Assembly (NCBI GenBank): GCA_030684395.1
Contig: JAUXTT010000010.1
Coordinates: forward strand, 1-64,000
Reading direction: 5' to 3'
Length of the DNA stretch: 64,000 nt
Source of the DNA: Bacteroidota bacterium
Lineage (GTDB): Bacteria > Bacteroidota > Bacteroidia > B-17B0 > Aurantibacillaceae
Of the stretch, positions 28,274 through 36,364 are shown piece after piece. The position numbers and the translations under genes are program-made. Every line of letters begins with the position of its first letter. Position 1 is the first letter of the stretch. Under the pieces are notes generated by a model. It worked only from the letters and a program-made list of their open reading frames with translations, did not search any database and was not told the DNA's origin.

Positions 28274-28653
28274 TTTTCGTAGTGCAAATAAATTTTTACT
28301 GTAAAAGGTCTTTTGGTTGCTACACGGTTATAAAAATATCCCTGTACTATGCTATTGCTTTTAACTGTTTCGTTTAATGGGATAGCGTGTCCGTTGTGCC
28401 TGATTGTATTGTTATTGATAACAGGTAACAACACATTTTTTAAAATCCCTTCATTAAAGTTGAGGGAGATATAACCGATAACCCTTTCCACTGATCTTGA
28501 ATTACAAGTAAAATAGATACCTCTTATTTGTTTGATATGTAAGGGCAATGTATCTTCAATCTTGAATACCCCCATAGCTGTAATATCTGTTTTGATAACA
28601 TATACACCAAACTCGGAATAGTCAAAGGACTTGTATATTTCATCTATTTTCAT
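28270..28653 (-). CDS. Small beta-rich hypothetical protein (127 aa)
   Basis: 127 aa, with nearly continuous predicted beta strands (EFGVYVIKTDITAMGVFKIE, SVERVIGYISLNF, PFTVKIYLHYEK). No signal peptide, TM segment or Cys pair. It overlaps the 139-aa gene by 4 bp and follows the 121-aa gene by 10 bp. A jelly-roll or beta-sandwich fold is likely from strand spacing; the function is unknown. Structure prediction of 28270-29029 would be informative. Confidence 0.6.
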   Translation of the reverse strand: MKIDEIYKSFDYSEFGVYVIKTDITAMGVFKIEDTLPLHIKQIRGIYFTCNSRSVERVIGYISLNFNEGILKNVLLPVINNNTIRHNGHAIPLNETVKSNSIVQGYFYNRVATKRPFTVKIYLHYEK

Positions 28654-28663
28654 GGCTTTCGTT

Positions 28664-29029
28664 TTAATCGTTTTGCAATCTCAATGAGATGGTTACATAG
28701 TAAGGATAACTTGATCCGTTTTCTACATCTCTGTATTTTCCTTTCACTTTGCTACCTTCCGCTTTTTCGTTTAAGCTGTGGTATTCAAAACCAAAAGGAA
28801 CCTGATCCCTGAATAACAATCGTAATACTTCAAAGTATTCGGGAAACAATTCAACGGTGTTTATTTCCAGTTCAAGTGTACTGAACTTGTTGCTATCCTC
28901 CGTTAGCACGACGTTTACGCCTGTTACCCTTTTGTAAAGTTTATCGGTTTCGGCATCTATGCTTACTTCTTGTCCTGCCGTTGTTACCTTAAAGGTTATG
29001 TGCTGATATTTTATTTTTGGCTGGCTCAT
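28664..29029 (-). CDS. Small beta-sandwich-like hypothetical protein (121 aa)
   Basis: 121 aa with alternating strands (ITFKVTTAGQEVSIDAETDK, NVVLTEDSNKFSTLELEINT, ITFK-like ends YYVTISLRLQND). It is the first gene after the large stem-loop downstream of the capsid-like gene. No family is recognised. It could be a minor capsid, penton or spike protein given its place, but the sequence itself shows only a small all-beta protein. Confidence 0.6.
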   Translation of the reverse strand: MSQPKIKYQHITFKVTTAGQEVSIDAETDKLYKRVTGVNVVLTEDSNKFSTLELEINTVELFPEYFEVLRLLFRDQVPFGFEYHSLNEKAEGSKVKGKYRDVENGSSYPYYVTISLRLQND

Positions 29030-29100
29030 TTTTTTAAGTTTTGAGTAATTAGTTTCGAGTGTTTAGTTTTTTTGTTTCGAGTTGAGCGTTTCATAATTCG

Positions 29101-29192
29101 CTGCCCCTCGCAGGGGCGGGCAGTAGGCGGTGCTTGGAAAGATTTTTTTTGGTGAGGGAAGACCTATAAAAGAGGCTTTCCATAGCACCGCC
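29101..29192 (-). terminator. Two strong stem-loops after the capsid-like gene
   Basis: The large arm GGCGGTGCTTGGAAAG (29126-29141) is repeated inverted as CTTTCCATAGCACCGCC (29176-29192), a stem of about 16 bp. Next to it lies a second hairpin, CCCCTCGCAGGGG (from 29104). Neither is followed by a clean U-run in the leftward sense, so attenuation or mRNA end-protection is likelier than full termination. The block is clearly more GC-rich than its surroundings. Confidence 0.6.
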
Positions 29193-29216
29193 GTTTTTAA
29201 GTAACTACCCTAATGT

Positions 29217-29924
29217 TTAGAAAGGGACTACACTTGTACCCACAAACACCACTTTTAAAAAGCTGCTTGCTTTTGCTGCTGCTGCGAACTTTACGGGCAT
29301 TTTAATTTCTACCTGTGGCTCGATCAGTTTTGTTGAGTGTAATTTGTAGTACCCGATTTGTAAGTCGGTACGGTTACGGGTATCAAACGTATCGTTGGTT
29401 GTTAAGCCGAAGATTTTTTTCTGCCCTGCTTCCAGTTCAAATTCACCATTAAGGATTTCAGGAGGGAGGTGTGTAAAATCTGCTTTTTCTTTTCCGTCTG
29501 CACTTTCACCGTACAACATTCTTATGGCTGAAACAATAAACCAATTGTCTTTTTCTAACTTTTGGTTTGCGATGTTTCCTAAACCAACATTTTTATTGTC
29601 TGTTCCCTGAAACACATCAATACTTTGTTTACCTGAAATCTCCTTTACAATGTATAAACGTGTATCTACCAATTGCAAGCGTTGGTTTAACAAACCGTCT
29701 TTAATCTCCTTTGGAAGTTGAGCAAATTTTTTCTCTAATTCCTGTCGGGAGTTGTTTTGACTAATTGTTACCGGTGGGCGTGTCAGGATGTTTTTTATTA
29801 CACCTGCTTGTTTCTCTTTGGGAAGACGGGAAATACGTCCTAATAAATCTCCGCCGTTTGTGTCGATTCCCATTAGGTCTGCGAGGTTATTGTATTCGCT
29901 CCCTAAAAATTCATCTTGTTCCAT
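29217..29924 (-). CDS. Capsid-like beta protein (candidate major structural protein)
   Basis: 235 aa, with a helical N-terminal third (LGRISRLPKEKQAGVIKNIL, ELEKKFAQLPKEIKDGLLNQ) and a beta-rich remainder (VDTRLYIVKEIS, NGEFELEAGQKKIFGLTTND, STKLIEPQVEIKMPVKFAAA). The end is SSFLKVVFVGTSVVPF. The strand pattern recalls jelly-roll virion proteins, but the identification is an inference. Support comes from position: it is the only gene in the operon set apart by stem-loops on both sides, as expected for a highly expressed shell protein. It could instead be another oligomeric surface protein. Confidence 0.5.
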   Translation of the reverse strand: MEQDEFLGSEYNNLADLMGIDTNGGDLLGRISRLPKEKQAGVIKNILTRPPVTISQNNSRQELEKKFAQLPKEIKDGLLNQRLQLVDTRLYIVKEISGKQSIDVFQGTDNKNVGLGNIANQKLEKDNWFIVSAIRMLYGESADGKEKADFTHLPPEILNGEFELEAGQKKIFGLTTNDTFDTRNRTDLQIGYYKLHSTKLIEPQVEIKMPVKFAAAAKASSFLKVVFVGTSVVPF

Positions 29925-29995
29925 GATGTTTTTAATTTTATGATTAATACTTTTTGAATTATCCGTTTCTAAATGCTGTTTAATATTTTATAAGA

Positions 29996-30075
29996 AGTCG
30001 GGTTGGAGGGTCTATTTGTTCCTGTTGCAGCTTATCGCTTATTATGTTGTGCGAGCAAAGCCCTGCAACCCGACT
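29996..30075. repeat. Inverted repeat upstream of the capsid-like gene
   Basis: AGTCGGGTTG (29996-30005) pairs with CAACCCGACT (30066-30075): 10 bp perfect, with a 60-nt loop. It lies between the membrane-protein stop (30082) and the capsid-like ATG (29924), so both sides of that gene carry a large stem-loop. Confidence 0.6.
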
Positions 30076-30081
30076 AATATT

Positions 30082-30630
30082 TTAAATGATCCCTTTGAAC
30101 CTGTCTGAATTTTTGGTAGCCTCACCATTGTAGCCTAAGTTGTTGCCCAACATATTTTCTGTACTTACTTCCAGTTCAGGCAGCTCAACTTTGAAACTCG
30201 GGGTGTCTTCTACCGCAAAGGATTTTACAGGTAAGGCGTTTATGCCGAAATTTCCTATCTCCAAACTGTTCAAATTGCTTTCAGTATAGTAGGTTGTTCC
30301 TAATCCACCTTCTATGCTGCCAAAGCCAATGAAGTCTTTAGCAAAAGGAATTAAGTTGATCCCTGCAAACGCTCCTGCTGTTGCAAGACCGTAACCGTAG
30401 TATTTTACAATTTCATCTTTCGTGGTCGCTGCACTTATTAAAAATCCACCACCACTTAACAAGAAAGGTTTTGCATATTTTATGTAAGGTTCGGCTTCGG
30501 GGAATTTCTCGGATAACTTATCCATTCCCTTTGCGATAAACGCTCCACTCGCAAAGCCAAGCACTACCATTAAGGCTTTTTTGCCTTCATCACCTGCTTG
30601 CTGTTTTATTATTGCAATTCTCTTTTTCAT
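30082..30630 (-). CDS. Multi-TM small membrane protein (virus-like operon)
   Basis: 182 aa from the ATG at 30630; the longer upstream frame overlaps the basic tail of the preceding gene and is rejected. Three hydrophobic segments are seen: KALMVVLGFASGAFIAKGM, YAKPFLLSGGGFLISAA and YGYGLATAGAFAGINLI. They are followed by a Gly/Asn-rich beta tail. Such glycine-rich multi-TM proteins occur in membrane-containing tailless viruses, but no homology can be shown from sequence alone. Confidence 0.7.
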   Translation of the reverse strand: MKKRIAIIKQQAGDEGKKALMVVLGFASGAFIAKGMDKLSEKFPEAEPYIKYAKPFLLSGGGFLISAATTKDEIVKYYGYGLATAGAFAGINLIPFAKDFIGFGSIEGGLGTTYYTESNLNSLEIGNFGINALPVKSFAVEDTPSFKVELPELEVSTENMLGNNLGYNGEATKNSDRFKGII

Positions 30631-30661
30631 TGTATAATGTTTTTTAATTGTTCGTTGATCT

Positions 30662-32740
30662 TTAAAGTGTAACCGTTGGTGTGCTTCCGCCCCTGCCTTT
30701 AGGTTTACCTTTTTTTCTTGGTTTGCTTTTTTTCTTTGGTGCTGCTTTTTTCTTACCTGCACCGCTGATTGTTTTAGGTGGGTTCTTTTTTTTCTTCCCT
30801 TTTCTTCTTCTTCCTTTTCCACTTGTTCCGCCGAAGCCAATTGCTTTTCTTGCTCCTGGAGAAAAGGCTAAGATTAAACCACCTGCGATTAAGGCTGTCA
30901 TACCTTTGTTTTCCTTTACCCAATCCATTACTTTCGTAATAGGGCTTTCACCTTCGGGGTCTGGTGTTGTATTATCAGTCGTATTAGGACTGGTTTCTTT
31001 TTGTGTTGAAGGGAGGTAGGTATTGTTTTCTTCTCCGCCTGTTTCTTCGCTTGCACTTTGGGATGCTGTTTTTAATGCGCTTGGATTGGAAGGAAGCCCA
31101 TGTGCTACTGCTGTTACTCTGTTAGCCACATCAACTTCTGCCTGTTTTTTGCCCTGCATCAGTTTTGAAATGTTCACTTTGGAAAGAAGTTTTTTGAAAT
31201 CAATCCCTTTAGTGTAATCCAAAATCTTTTTAATGAAAGGCATAGCTGCTGCAATACTTGTTGTCGCTGCTGCTGCAACTACTACCCCTAAATCTTCATT
31301 GATTCCGTTTAGGGCATTTAACCCACCACCTCTACCTGTCAGGATGGTTTTTTTCAGTTCTTCTTTATTGCCTTGCAAAACATCAGAAAAAACGTGTTCT
31401 GTTTTTGTTAACTGTTCTTTCACTTTTTTCCATTCGTTCAAATCAAATCCGTTTGCTCTTGCTTCCGCTTCCGTTAGGTAGCCCCATTTGAGTTTTTCAG
31501 CGATCTTTTCAAAGTTTGTTTTCATCGCTAATAAAACTCCTGCTCTTACCGCTACACTTGCCGGATTGTATTTTACCAATGTTTGCGCAACGTTCTTTAT
31601 GGCTTGCATGGGATTTGTTACTGCGGTTTTTACCGCTTGTGTGGTGCTTTGCACGGCTGTTTTTATTCCTTGCCCTGCCTGTTGCACTACGTTTTTTACT
31701 GCGCTGAAAAAACCTCGTTTGGCTTGTGTTTTGCCCAATCCTATGATGCCGTTGAGACCTTCTACACCATAAAACAGTTGGGCTTCTTCATATCCCTCCT
31801 CCATATTTCCCAAGCCCTGTAATTCGTTTAGCTCTTGTTCTTTTTCTGCTAAGATTCTTAGTGCTTCATCTCTCTTATCGGTGTTCCAATAAGTGATTGC
31901 ATAATCAATCATTTGCAAAAAGGTTTCAGGATGTTCAACCTGTTTGATCGTATCAGGATTATTGCGGATCAAATCCCTTGTTCGGATTAAGTGATTATAT
32001 ACTGCACTTAATTCTTCTTCTCTTGTGGGAATTTTTCCTAAACCTTCCAGCTCTGCAATGGGTTCAAAATCTTTTCCTGATAATACTCCTGATAGTTCGT
32101 TAAAGAAATCATCTTCGATTCCGCTTAACACGGTTACATCAATGCCGTTTAAATTTATTTTGTTCATGACGATAAAATCTTTTATTTCTGTTGGTTGTTT
32201 TTCTGCATCGTATTCATCCAGTACCGCATCTATTGTTATGTATTTCTTTTGCGTTTGTGGCACAACCACGTAGACGTGTTGGAAATAATTTTCTTCGTAC
32301 TTGGCAACTCTCAAATAATGCGGTATACCTAAGTTGTAAAGTATGGTAGAAGCGAATATGGAAAAGTCGTCACAGTCTATGCCCCTTATAGTTCGTAAAT
32401 ACCAACTCAAAGCGGGCGTTCTCAATTGTTCTTTTCCTTTGTCGTCTTCTTTGTACTTGGTATGCGTAAACAAAAAGTTCCAGATGTTTTTGCATGTCGT
32501 GTATATATCTTTAGCCAATAGTCGTTTGCTGAGTTCTTTTGTTTGCCATGCGCTTTTTTTAATTAAGGCTTGCATGTCATGTACTACTTTATCTACATCA
32601 GCATTACGGCTTACTACTTCTTCATGCCAGTCGGGAGCGGGGATTAGTTCCTCATACTCCGCCCCGCTCCGTATGGCTCGTGAAGGATTGTTATTGGCAG
32701 TATAACCTAATATGTTTTCTATTTTAATCAGCGTTTCCAT
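30662..32740 (-). CDS. Transglutaminase-like protein with membrane segment and very basic tail
   Basis: 692 aa. Residues about 60-200 are a transglutaminase-like (papain-fold) domain with a complete triad: Cys123 (GIDCDDFSIFAS), His155 (FQHVYVVVP) and Asp171 (ITIDAVLDEY). Then come amphipathic, Ala-rich stretches (VRAGVLLAMKTNF, VVVAAAATTSIAAAMPF), one TM helix near residue 615 (GMTALIAGGLILAFSPGA), and a C-terminus of about 55 residues packed with Lys and Arg (KGRRRKGKKKK ... PRKKGKPKGRGG). It could be a protease, cross-linker or amidase; the tail could bind nucleic acid. It is the largest gene of the operon. Confidence 0.75.
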   Translation of the reverse strand: METLIKIENILGYTANNNPSRAIRSGAEYEELIPAPDWHEEVVSRNADVDKVVHDMQALIKKSAWQTKELSKRLLAKDIYTTCKNIWNFLFTHTKYKEDDKGKEQLRTPALSWYLRTIRGIDCDDFSIFASTILYNLGIPHYLRVAKYEENYFQHVYVVVPQTQKKYITIDAVLDEYDAEKQPTEIKDFIVMNKINLNGIDVTVLSGIEDDFFNELSGVLSGKDFEPIAELEGLGKIPTREEELSAVYNHLIRTRDLIRNNPDTIKQVEHPETFLQMIDYAITYWNTDKRDEALRILAEKEQELNELQGLGNMEEGYEEAQLFYGVEGLNGIIGLGKTQAKRGFFSAVKNVVQQAGQGIKTAVQSTTQAVKTAVTNPMQAIKNVAQTLVKYNPASVAVRAGVLLAMKTNFEKIAEKLKWGYLTEAEARANGFDLNEWKKVKEQLTKTEHVFSDVLQGNKEELKKTILTGRGGGLNALNGINEDLGVVVAAAATTSIAAAMPFIKKILDYTKGIDFKKLLSKVNISKLMQGKKQAEVDVANRVTAVAHGLPSNPSALKTASQSASEETGGEENNTYLPSTQKETSPNTTDNTTPDPEGESPITKVMDWVKENKGMTALIAGGLILAFSPGARKAIGFGGTSGKGRRRKGKKKKNPPKTISGAGKKKAAPKKKSKPRKKGKPKGRGGSTPTVTL

Positions 32741-32750
32741 TTTGTTTTTT

Positions 32751-33194
32751 CTAAATGGAAAATGTTTTTCTATCTGTGATCGGGATACTGTTTACTTCTG
32801 TGCTTACTTCTATCTCGATGGGTGTTTTTTTTGTCCCGTCATTGGTGAAAAAACTAATTGCTATTCCTGGCAAATTGCTGAACGGGATTTGTATATCAAT
32901 CGGTGGTAGCGGTGTTCTGTCATTCGCTACTATCTTCGTGCGTTTATCGCTTGGTATGCTATTGCCTACTTCATTACTATTATAAAAGGCTTTTATATTA
33001 GGCTGTTTAATAATAATGCTGTTATCTGTCGGGTTGTCGATGGCAATGTTTACTGATAGTTGTATTGCTCCATTAGCAATTTTAAATGAACTGAAATTTA
33101 AAATCGTAATGGAAAGGTTGTTACCTGTCTTTGCGAGTTTTGAAAAGTACAATGCTCCTCCGCCTACTAATAATATCAACCAAATCGGGTTCAT
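32751..33194 (-). CDS. LEA type 2 / WHy-like membrane-anchored protein
   Basis: 147 aa from the ATG at 33194, which overlaps the stop of the upstream gene by 4 bp (ATGA); this coupling decides the start against the TTG at 33224. After an N-terminal TM helix (IWLILLVGGGALYFSKLAK) comes a LEA14-like beta-sandwich: FSSFKIANGAIQLSVNIAID, NPTDNSIIIKQP and IQIPFSNLPGIAISFF. In bacteria, LEA2/WHy domains are periplasmic or envelope modules. Here it is an early gene of the virus-like operon. Confidence 0.75.
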   Translation of the reverse strand: MNPIWLILLVGGGALYFSKLAKTGNNLSITILNFSSFKIANGAIQLSVNIAIDNPTDNSIIIKQPNIKAFYNSNEVGNSIPSDKRTKIVANDRTPLPPIDIQIPFSNLPGIAISFFTNDGTKKTPIEIEVSTEVNSIPITDRKTFSI

Positions 33195-33412
33195 GATTTC
33201 TCTTTTTTCATTGTTTTGTTCCAATGTTTTCTTTTCATTTTGAGCAATAGGTGTTCACCCAATAGTTTGAAAACAAACCATATTACACTACCTACAACTG
33301 CTTTGATTGCATAGTCCACGATGCCTGTATAATCTATGTTGGCAAACATGACTATGAAGTATAGAATAACCGAACTGAGGCTATCTGATACTATGAACTG
33401 GAAGAGTTTCAT
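33191..33412 (-). CDS. Small TM protein (73 aa)
   Basis: 73 aa from the ATG at 33412 (a TTG at 33421 is possible). It has two hydrophobic segments (LSSVILYFIVMFANI and AIKAVVGSVIWFVFKLLGEH) and a basic tail (KMKRKHWNKTMKKEKS). This is a holin-like layout, but short two-TM proteins with basic tails are too common for a firm call. It is coupled to the LEA2-like gene. Confidence 0.6.
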   Translation of the reverse strand: MKLFQFIVSDSLSSVILYFIVMFANIDYTGIVDYAIKAVVGSVIWFVFKLLGEHLLLKMKRKHWNKTMKKEKS

Positions 33413-33607
33413 TGTTAACAATAACTTTTAGGTTAGCGCAAATAGCTGCGCAAACTGTTTTGTTATTGCCAATAAAAATCCGTGTGTGGTCGTTCTTTCG
33501 TTATTTGTTATAGAGAATACAAACCCGAAAAAACTGCATTTTGTTTTTGAGATCAACTACGTTTGAGGGAACGCATGAGGGATGAACCAAAAACTTAAAA
33601 ACTCAAA

Positions 33608-33841
33608 CTATGCTTTTACTACTTCAATATTGGAAGGTAATTTTACAAACCGCAGGATGAGGGTTACCTGCTTGGTTGTATAAAAATATCCTTCCTTTTT
33701 TCCTAACCGTACCTTGAGAGGGTGCAAGGCTCGGCGCATTCGGTAAAGTGTCATTCCGTAGATCTCGGCTAACTGTGTTAAGTTATACGATTTAATAACG
33801 ATCCGTTTTGTTCGGATAGTATCTTTATCTGCTGCTGACAT
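33608..33841 (-). CDS. Small basic helix-turn-helix-like protein
   Basis: 77 aa, strongly basic. The segment IKSYNLTQLAEIYGMTLYRM and RRALHPLKVRLGKK looks like an HTH in which LTQLAEIYGM is helix 2. It is the first gene of the leftward operon and a fair candidate for its regulator. The gap to the next gene, 33413-33607, is AT-rich without a clear ORF. Confidence 0.6.
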   Translation of the reverse strand: MSAADKDTIRTKRIVIKSYNLTQLAEIYGMTLYRMRRALHPLKVRLGKKEGYFYTTKQVTLILRFVKLPSNIEVVKA

Positions 33842-34228
33842 AAAACTAATTTTTTAATTGTAGCTCTTTACCATATTGAGTTTGTTATTGGTTTCTGGAT
33901 ATTATAACGAGTGTAGTAAAATCTTTGTTACATTTTTTTTGAGCGACTGCTCTCATTTTCACACAATTGCACACATTTTTACAAAAACCAAGTTTTGAAA
34001 GATGTCTGTACGCATAGTAAAATCAATGGTTACAGCAAATTTAAGGAAATTGAAAAAATCTTTTGGTTTTAATAAGTGGATTGGTTTTGAGTTGTAAACG
34101 GGTTGAATAGAGTTAAGAGTATGGGCAAACATATAGTGTTTACAACACTTTGAAGGGTTACATGATTTTAGTCAAGAATCGAAGTTTTTTTATAAGTGGT
34201 TGGTTTTGGAAAATAACTGGATAAAAAA

Positions 34229-34252
34229 AGGGTTAACAAATTTGCTAACCCT
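34229..34252 (-). terminator. Leftward-facing hairpin 1 in the intergenic region
   Basis: AGGGTTA pairs with TAACCCT, with an inner palindrome CAAATTTG. The minus strand continues with seven T's. Confidence 0.6.
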
Positions 34253-34360
34253 ATGAACCTAAACAAAAAATGTTTTGGGTACTTTGAACAATTCAAATAT
34301 AAAAAAATAATCCATTAAAGAAACTATATCGGATTAGTTACAGAAGTGAGTGCATAAAAA

Positions 34361-34388
34361 AACGGGTTAGCTATGAACCTAACCCGTT
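34361..34388 (-). terminator. Leftward-facing hairpin 2 in the intergenic region
   Basis: AACGGGTTAG (34361-34370) pairs perfectly with CTAACCCGTT (34379-34388), 8-nt loop. The minus strand continues with a run of seven T's. Confidence 0.65.
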
Positions 34389-34889
34389 AAGCCGAGTAAC
34401 TAATTCGGCAACACTAACTAAAACCTTGTCAAATGTAACAAAGGATTATTAAATACCAATAACAATTATCATGTTTTGTGAGCCTCAAAAATTAGACATG
34501 TGGAGGCATCGGTCTGCAATAAAAAATCGTGGTTTTTCCAGTGAATTTTCGGAATATAATTTTTCATGCTCTGCGCAATAAAAGCCTCATTTTAGGCAGA
34601 ATTTAGAAACCTATTTTTTTAACCCCTTTCCAAAAAGTAAAATGTAATGTCAAAAAATAACAGAAAACATTATTTTACAATTAACTGAAAATAAATCATT
34701 TACGAGCAAATCTAATGAGCCTACTCACTTCATCCCTCTATTTCTAAGCAAAAAAGCACCCGTATAAATACCTATTGAAATAGGGTAATTCTACTCTATT
34801 TTTTATCAATCTTATTCACTACATTTTCAGCCAATAAACGAATCGAACTTTTAACTTGGACTATATAATAAAACGTCCATTTTTTTTGT

Positions 34890-36347
34890 ATGAACTCTAA
34901 AAAAACAAATGGCCTAATTCTATTCACTTTTTTAGTGCAATTTAGTTTGTCCTCACAAATTAAACCTCCTGCAACACCTCAATTTCTAAACATTTCCAAT
35001 TCGCCTTTTTATTTTAATTCAACATTACAAAACAGTCAAATCCATAACTATCCTTTGCAGCCCTCTGCTTTAGGTGGAACTAATGCCGAAAGTCTTCTCA
35101 TGGAGCAAAGCCAAAGAAACGCAGTACCACAACCTATCATTCCTCCATCCGACCCGTATCTATTACACCAATTCGTCCTAAGCGAATACAACCAAAAAAA
35201 CAACTCAAATGGTAATTCAGAAAGTACACAACAACAGCACCTCTTAGAAATAATGAATGAATTGCATGAGGATGAAAAAAGGTATAATAATAATGAACCT
35301 GTAAATAATTCAGAAGCATTATTGGCATACGAACAAGCCTATTCACAAGTAAAAAATATGCTTACAGGAAAAAGTAAATTATCATTTATTGATGCAAGCT
35401 ATTATACAGAAGCAGCATACGGAAACTCTTATATGAATTACAAGGAATACAAAACATGTATTACTCAATCGGCAGAGTTCATAAAAAAGTGGTTGAAGCA
35501 AAATAGTCTGCCAAACACTCCGCAAAATATTCATTTTGCAATACAGCAATTTATGGGCGACACTATGAGTATAACAGTAAAACTTGCTGACAACAAGCAA
35601 AACAACCAAACGACAGTACATTACCCGTTTAAATATGATTATGAGGACTACGATGGTAAAACTGACTACCGCAACTTTTTTTCTACTAAATGTTTGGCGA
35701 CGGGTACAGGTCAATGCAATAGTATGCCGATTGTTTATTTACAACTCTGTGAAGCGTTGGGTGTAAAAGGTTATTTGACTTTTGCCCCTTTTCATTCGTT
35801 CATAAAGTACAAAAACCCAGAAGGTAAAATTATTAACTATGAACCTACATCTCATTGGACTATTCCTGATAAATGGTATCAGGATCATTTAGGTGTTAAT
35901 CAAAAAGCGAAAAAGAACGGAATTTATTTAGATACATTGAATAAAAAACAAACAGTTGCCAATTCCTTAGTAGATTTAGCAATAAGCTATATGTTGAAAA
36001 CACCAATACCGGACACGGCATTTATTTTAAAATGCCTTTCAACAGCGCAAAAATATTTTCCAAAAAACAATAATGTTACTATATACTTAGCGAAAAGTAG
36101 TTTGTTATCCCGACAGCTTGAAACAGCATTACGTAAACATGGAATAAAGGATTTATCCGAAGTAAAAAATTATGCAGATACTAACAACCTTTATGGAAGG
36201 CTAATGAAAAACGAGGCATCTTTGACAGCTTTAGGGTATCAGGAATTACCGCAAGTACTTTATGACGAATTATTGCAGCATCAAAAGAACGGAACAAATG
36301 AGCCAGAGGCTAAGACAAAGAAAAGTCTATTTAAACTAACTAACTAA
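34890..36347 (+). CDS. Secreted transglutaminase-like protein
   Basis: 485 aa with a signal peptide (GLILFTFLVQFSLSS). The N-terminal 110 residues are Asn/Gln-rich and low in order. A helical segment (YYTEAAYGNSYMNYKEYKT) precedes a transglutaminase-like core with Cys (GTGQCNSMPIVY, about residue 276), His (FAPFHSFIKY, about 301) and an acidic residue (NYEPTSHW, about 317). A helical, TPR-like end follows. Known relatives cleave or cross-link proteins; activity is not shown. It is paralogous to the next gene and 17 bp upstream of it. Confidence 0.75.
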   Translation: MNSKKTNGLILFTFLVQFSLSSQIKPPATPQFLNISNSPFYFNSTLQNSQIHNYPLQPSALGGTNAESLLMEQSQRNAVPQPIIPPSDPYLLHQFVLSEYNQKNNSNGNSESTQQQHLLEIMNELHEDEKRYNNNEPVNNSEALLAYEQAYSQVKNMLTGKSKLSFIDASYYTEAAYGNSYMNYKEYKTCITQSAEFIKKWLKQNSLPNTPQNIHFAIQQFMGDTMSITVKLADNKQNNQTTVHYPFKYDYEDYDGKTDYRNFFSTKCLATGTGQCNSMPIVYLQLCEALGVKGYLTFAPFHSFIKYKNPEGKIINYEPTSHWTIPDKWYQDHLGVNQKAKKNGIYLDTLNKKQTVANSLVDLAISYMLKTPIPDTAFILKCLSTAQKYFPKNNNVTIYLAKSSLLSRQLETALRKHGIKDLSEVKNYADTNNLYGRLMKNEASLTALGYQELPQVLYDELLQHQKNGTNEPEAKTKKSLFKLTN

Positions 36348-36364
36348 AAAATTATATCTTTACT

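Larger units (their letters stand above)
33842..34889. other. 1-kb non-coding region between the two halves of the island
   Basis: There is no convincing ORF. The region is AT-rich. It holds two similar direct repeats, AATAAGTGGATTGGTTTTGA (34071-34090) and ATAAGTGGTTGGTTTTGG (34192-34209). It also holds two hairpins with U-runs on the minus strand (34229-34252 and 34361-34388), both next to TATGAACCTAA. The promoters of the leftward operon and of the rightward toxin gene must lie here, and an origin is possible. No replication initiator is visible. Confidence 0.5.

Noticed and set aside
30636-30840. N-terminal 70-residue basic extension of the membrane protein at 30082
   Set aside because: It is the other frame of the Lys/Arg-rich tail of the transglutaminase-like gene; the ATG at 30630 gives a normal membrane protein.
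30681-31822. Rightward ORFs of 60-112 aa
   Set aside because: Hydrophobic shadows of the leftward transglutaminase-like gene.
22581-33841. Contractile tail or type VI-like machine
   Set aside because: No sheath, tube, baseplate or AAA+ ATPase pattern was seen in any of the genes.
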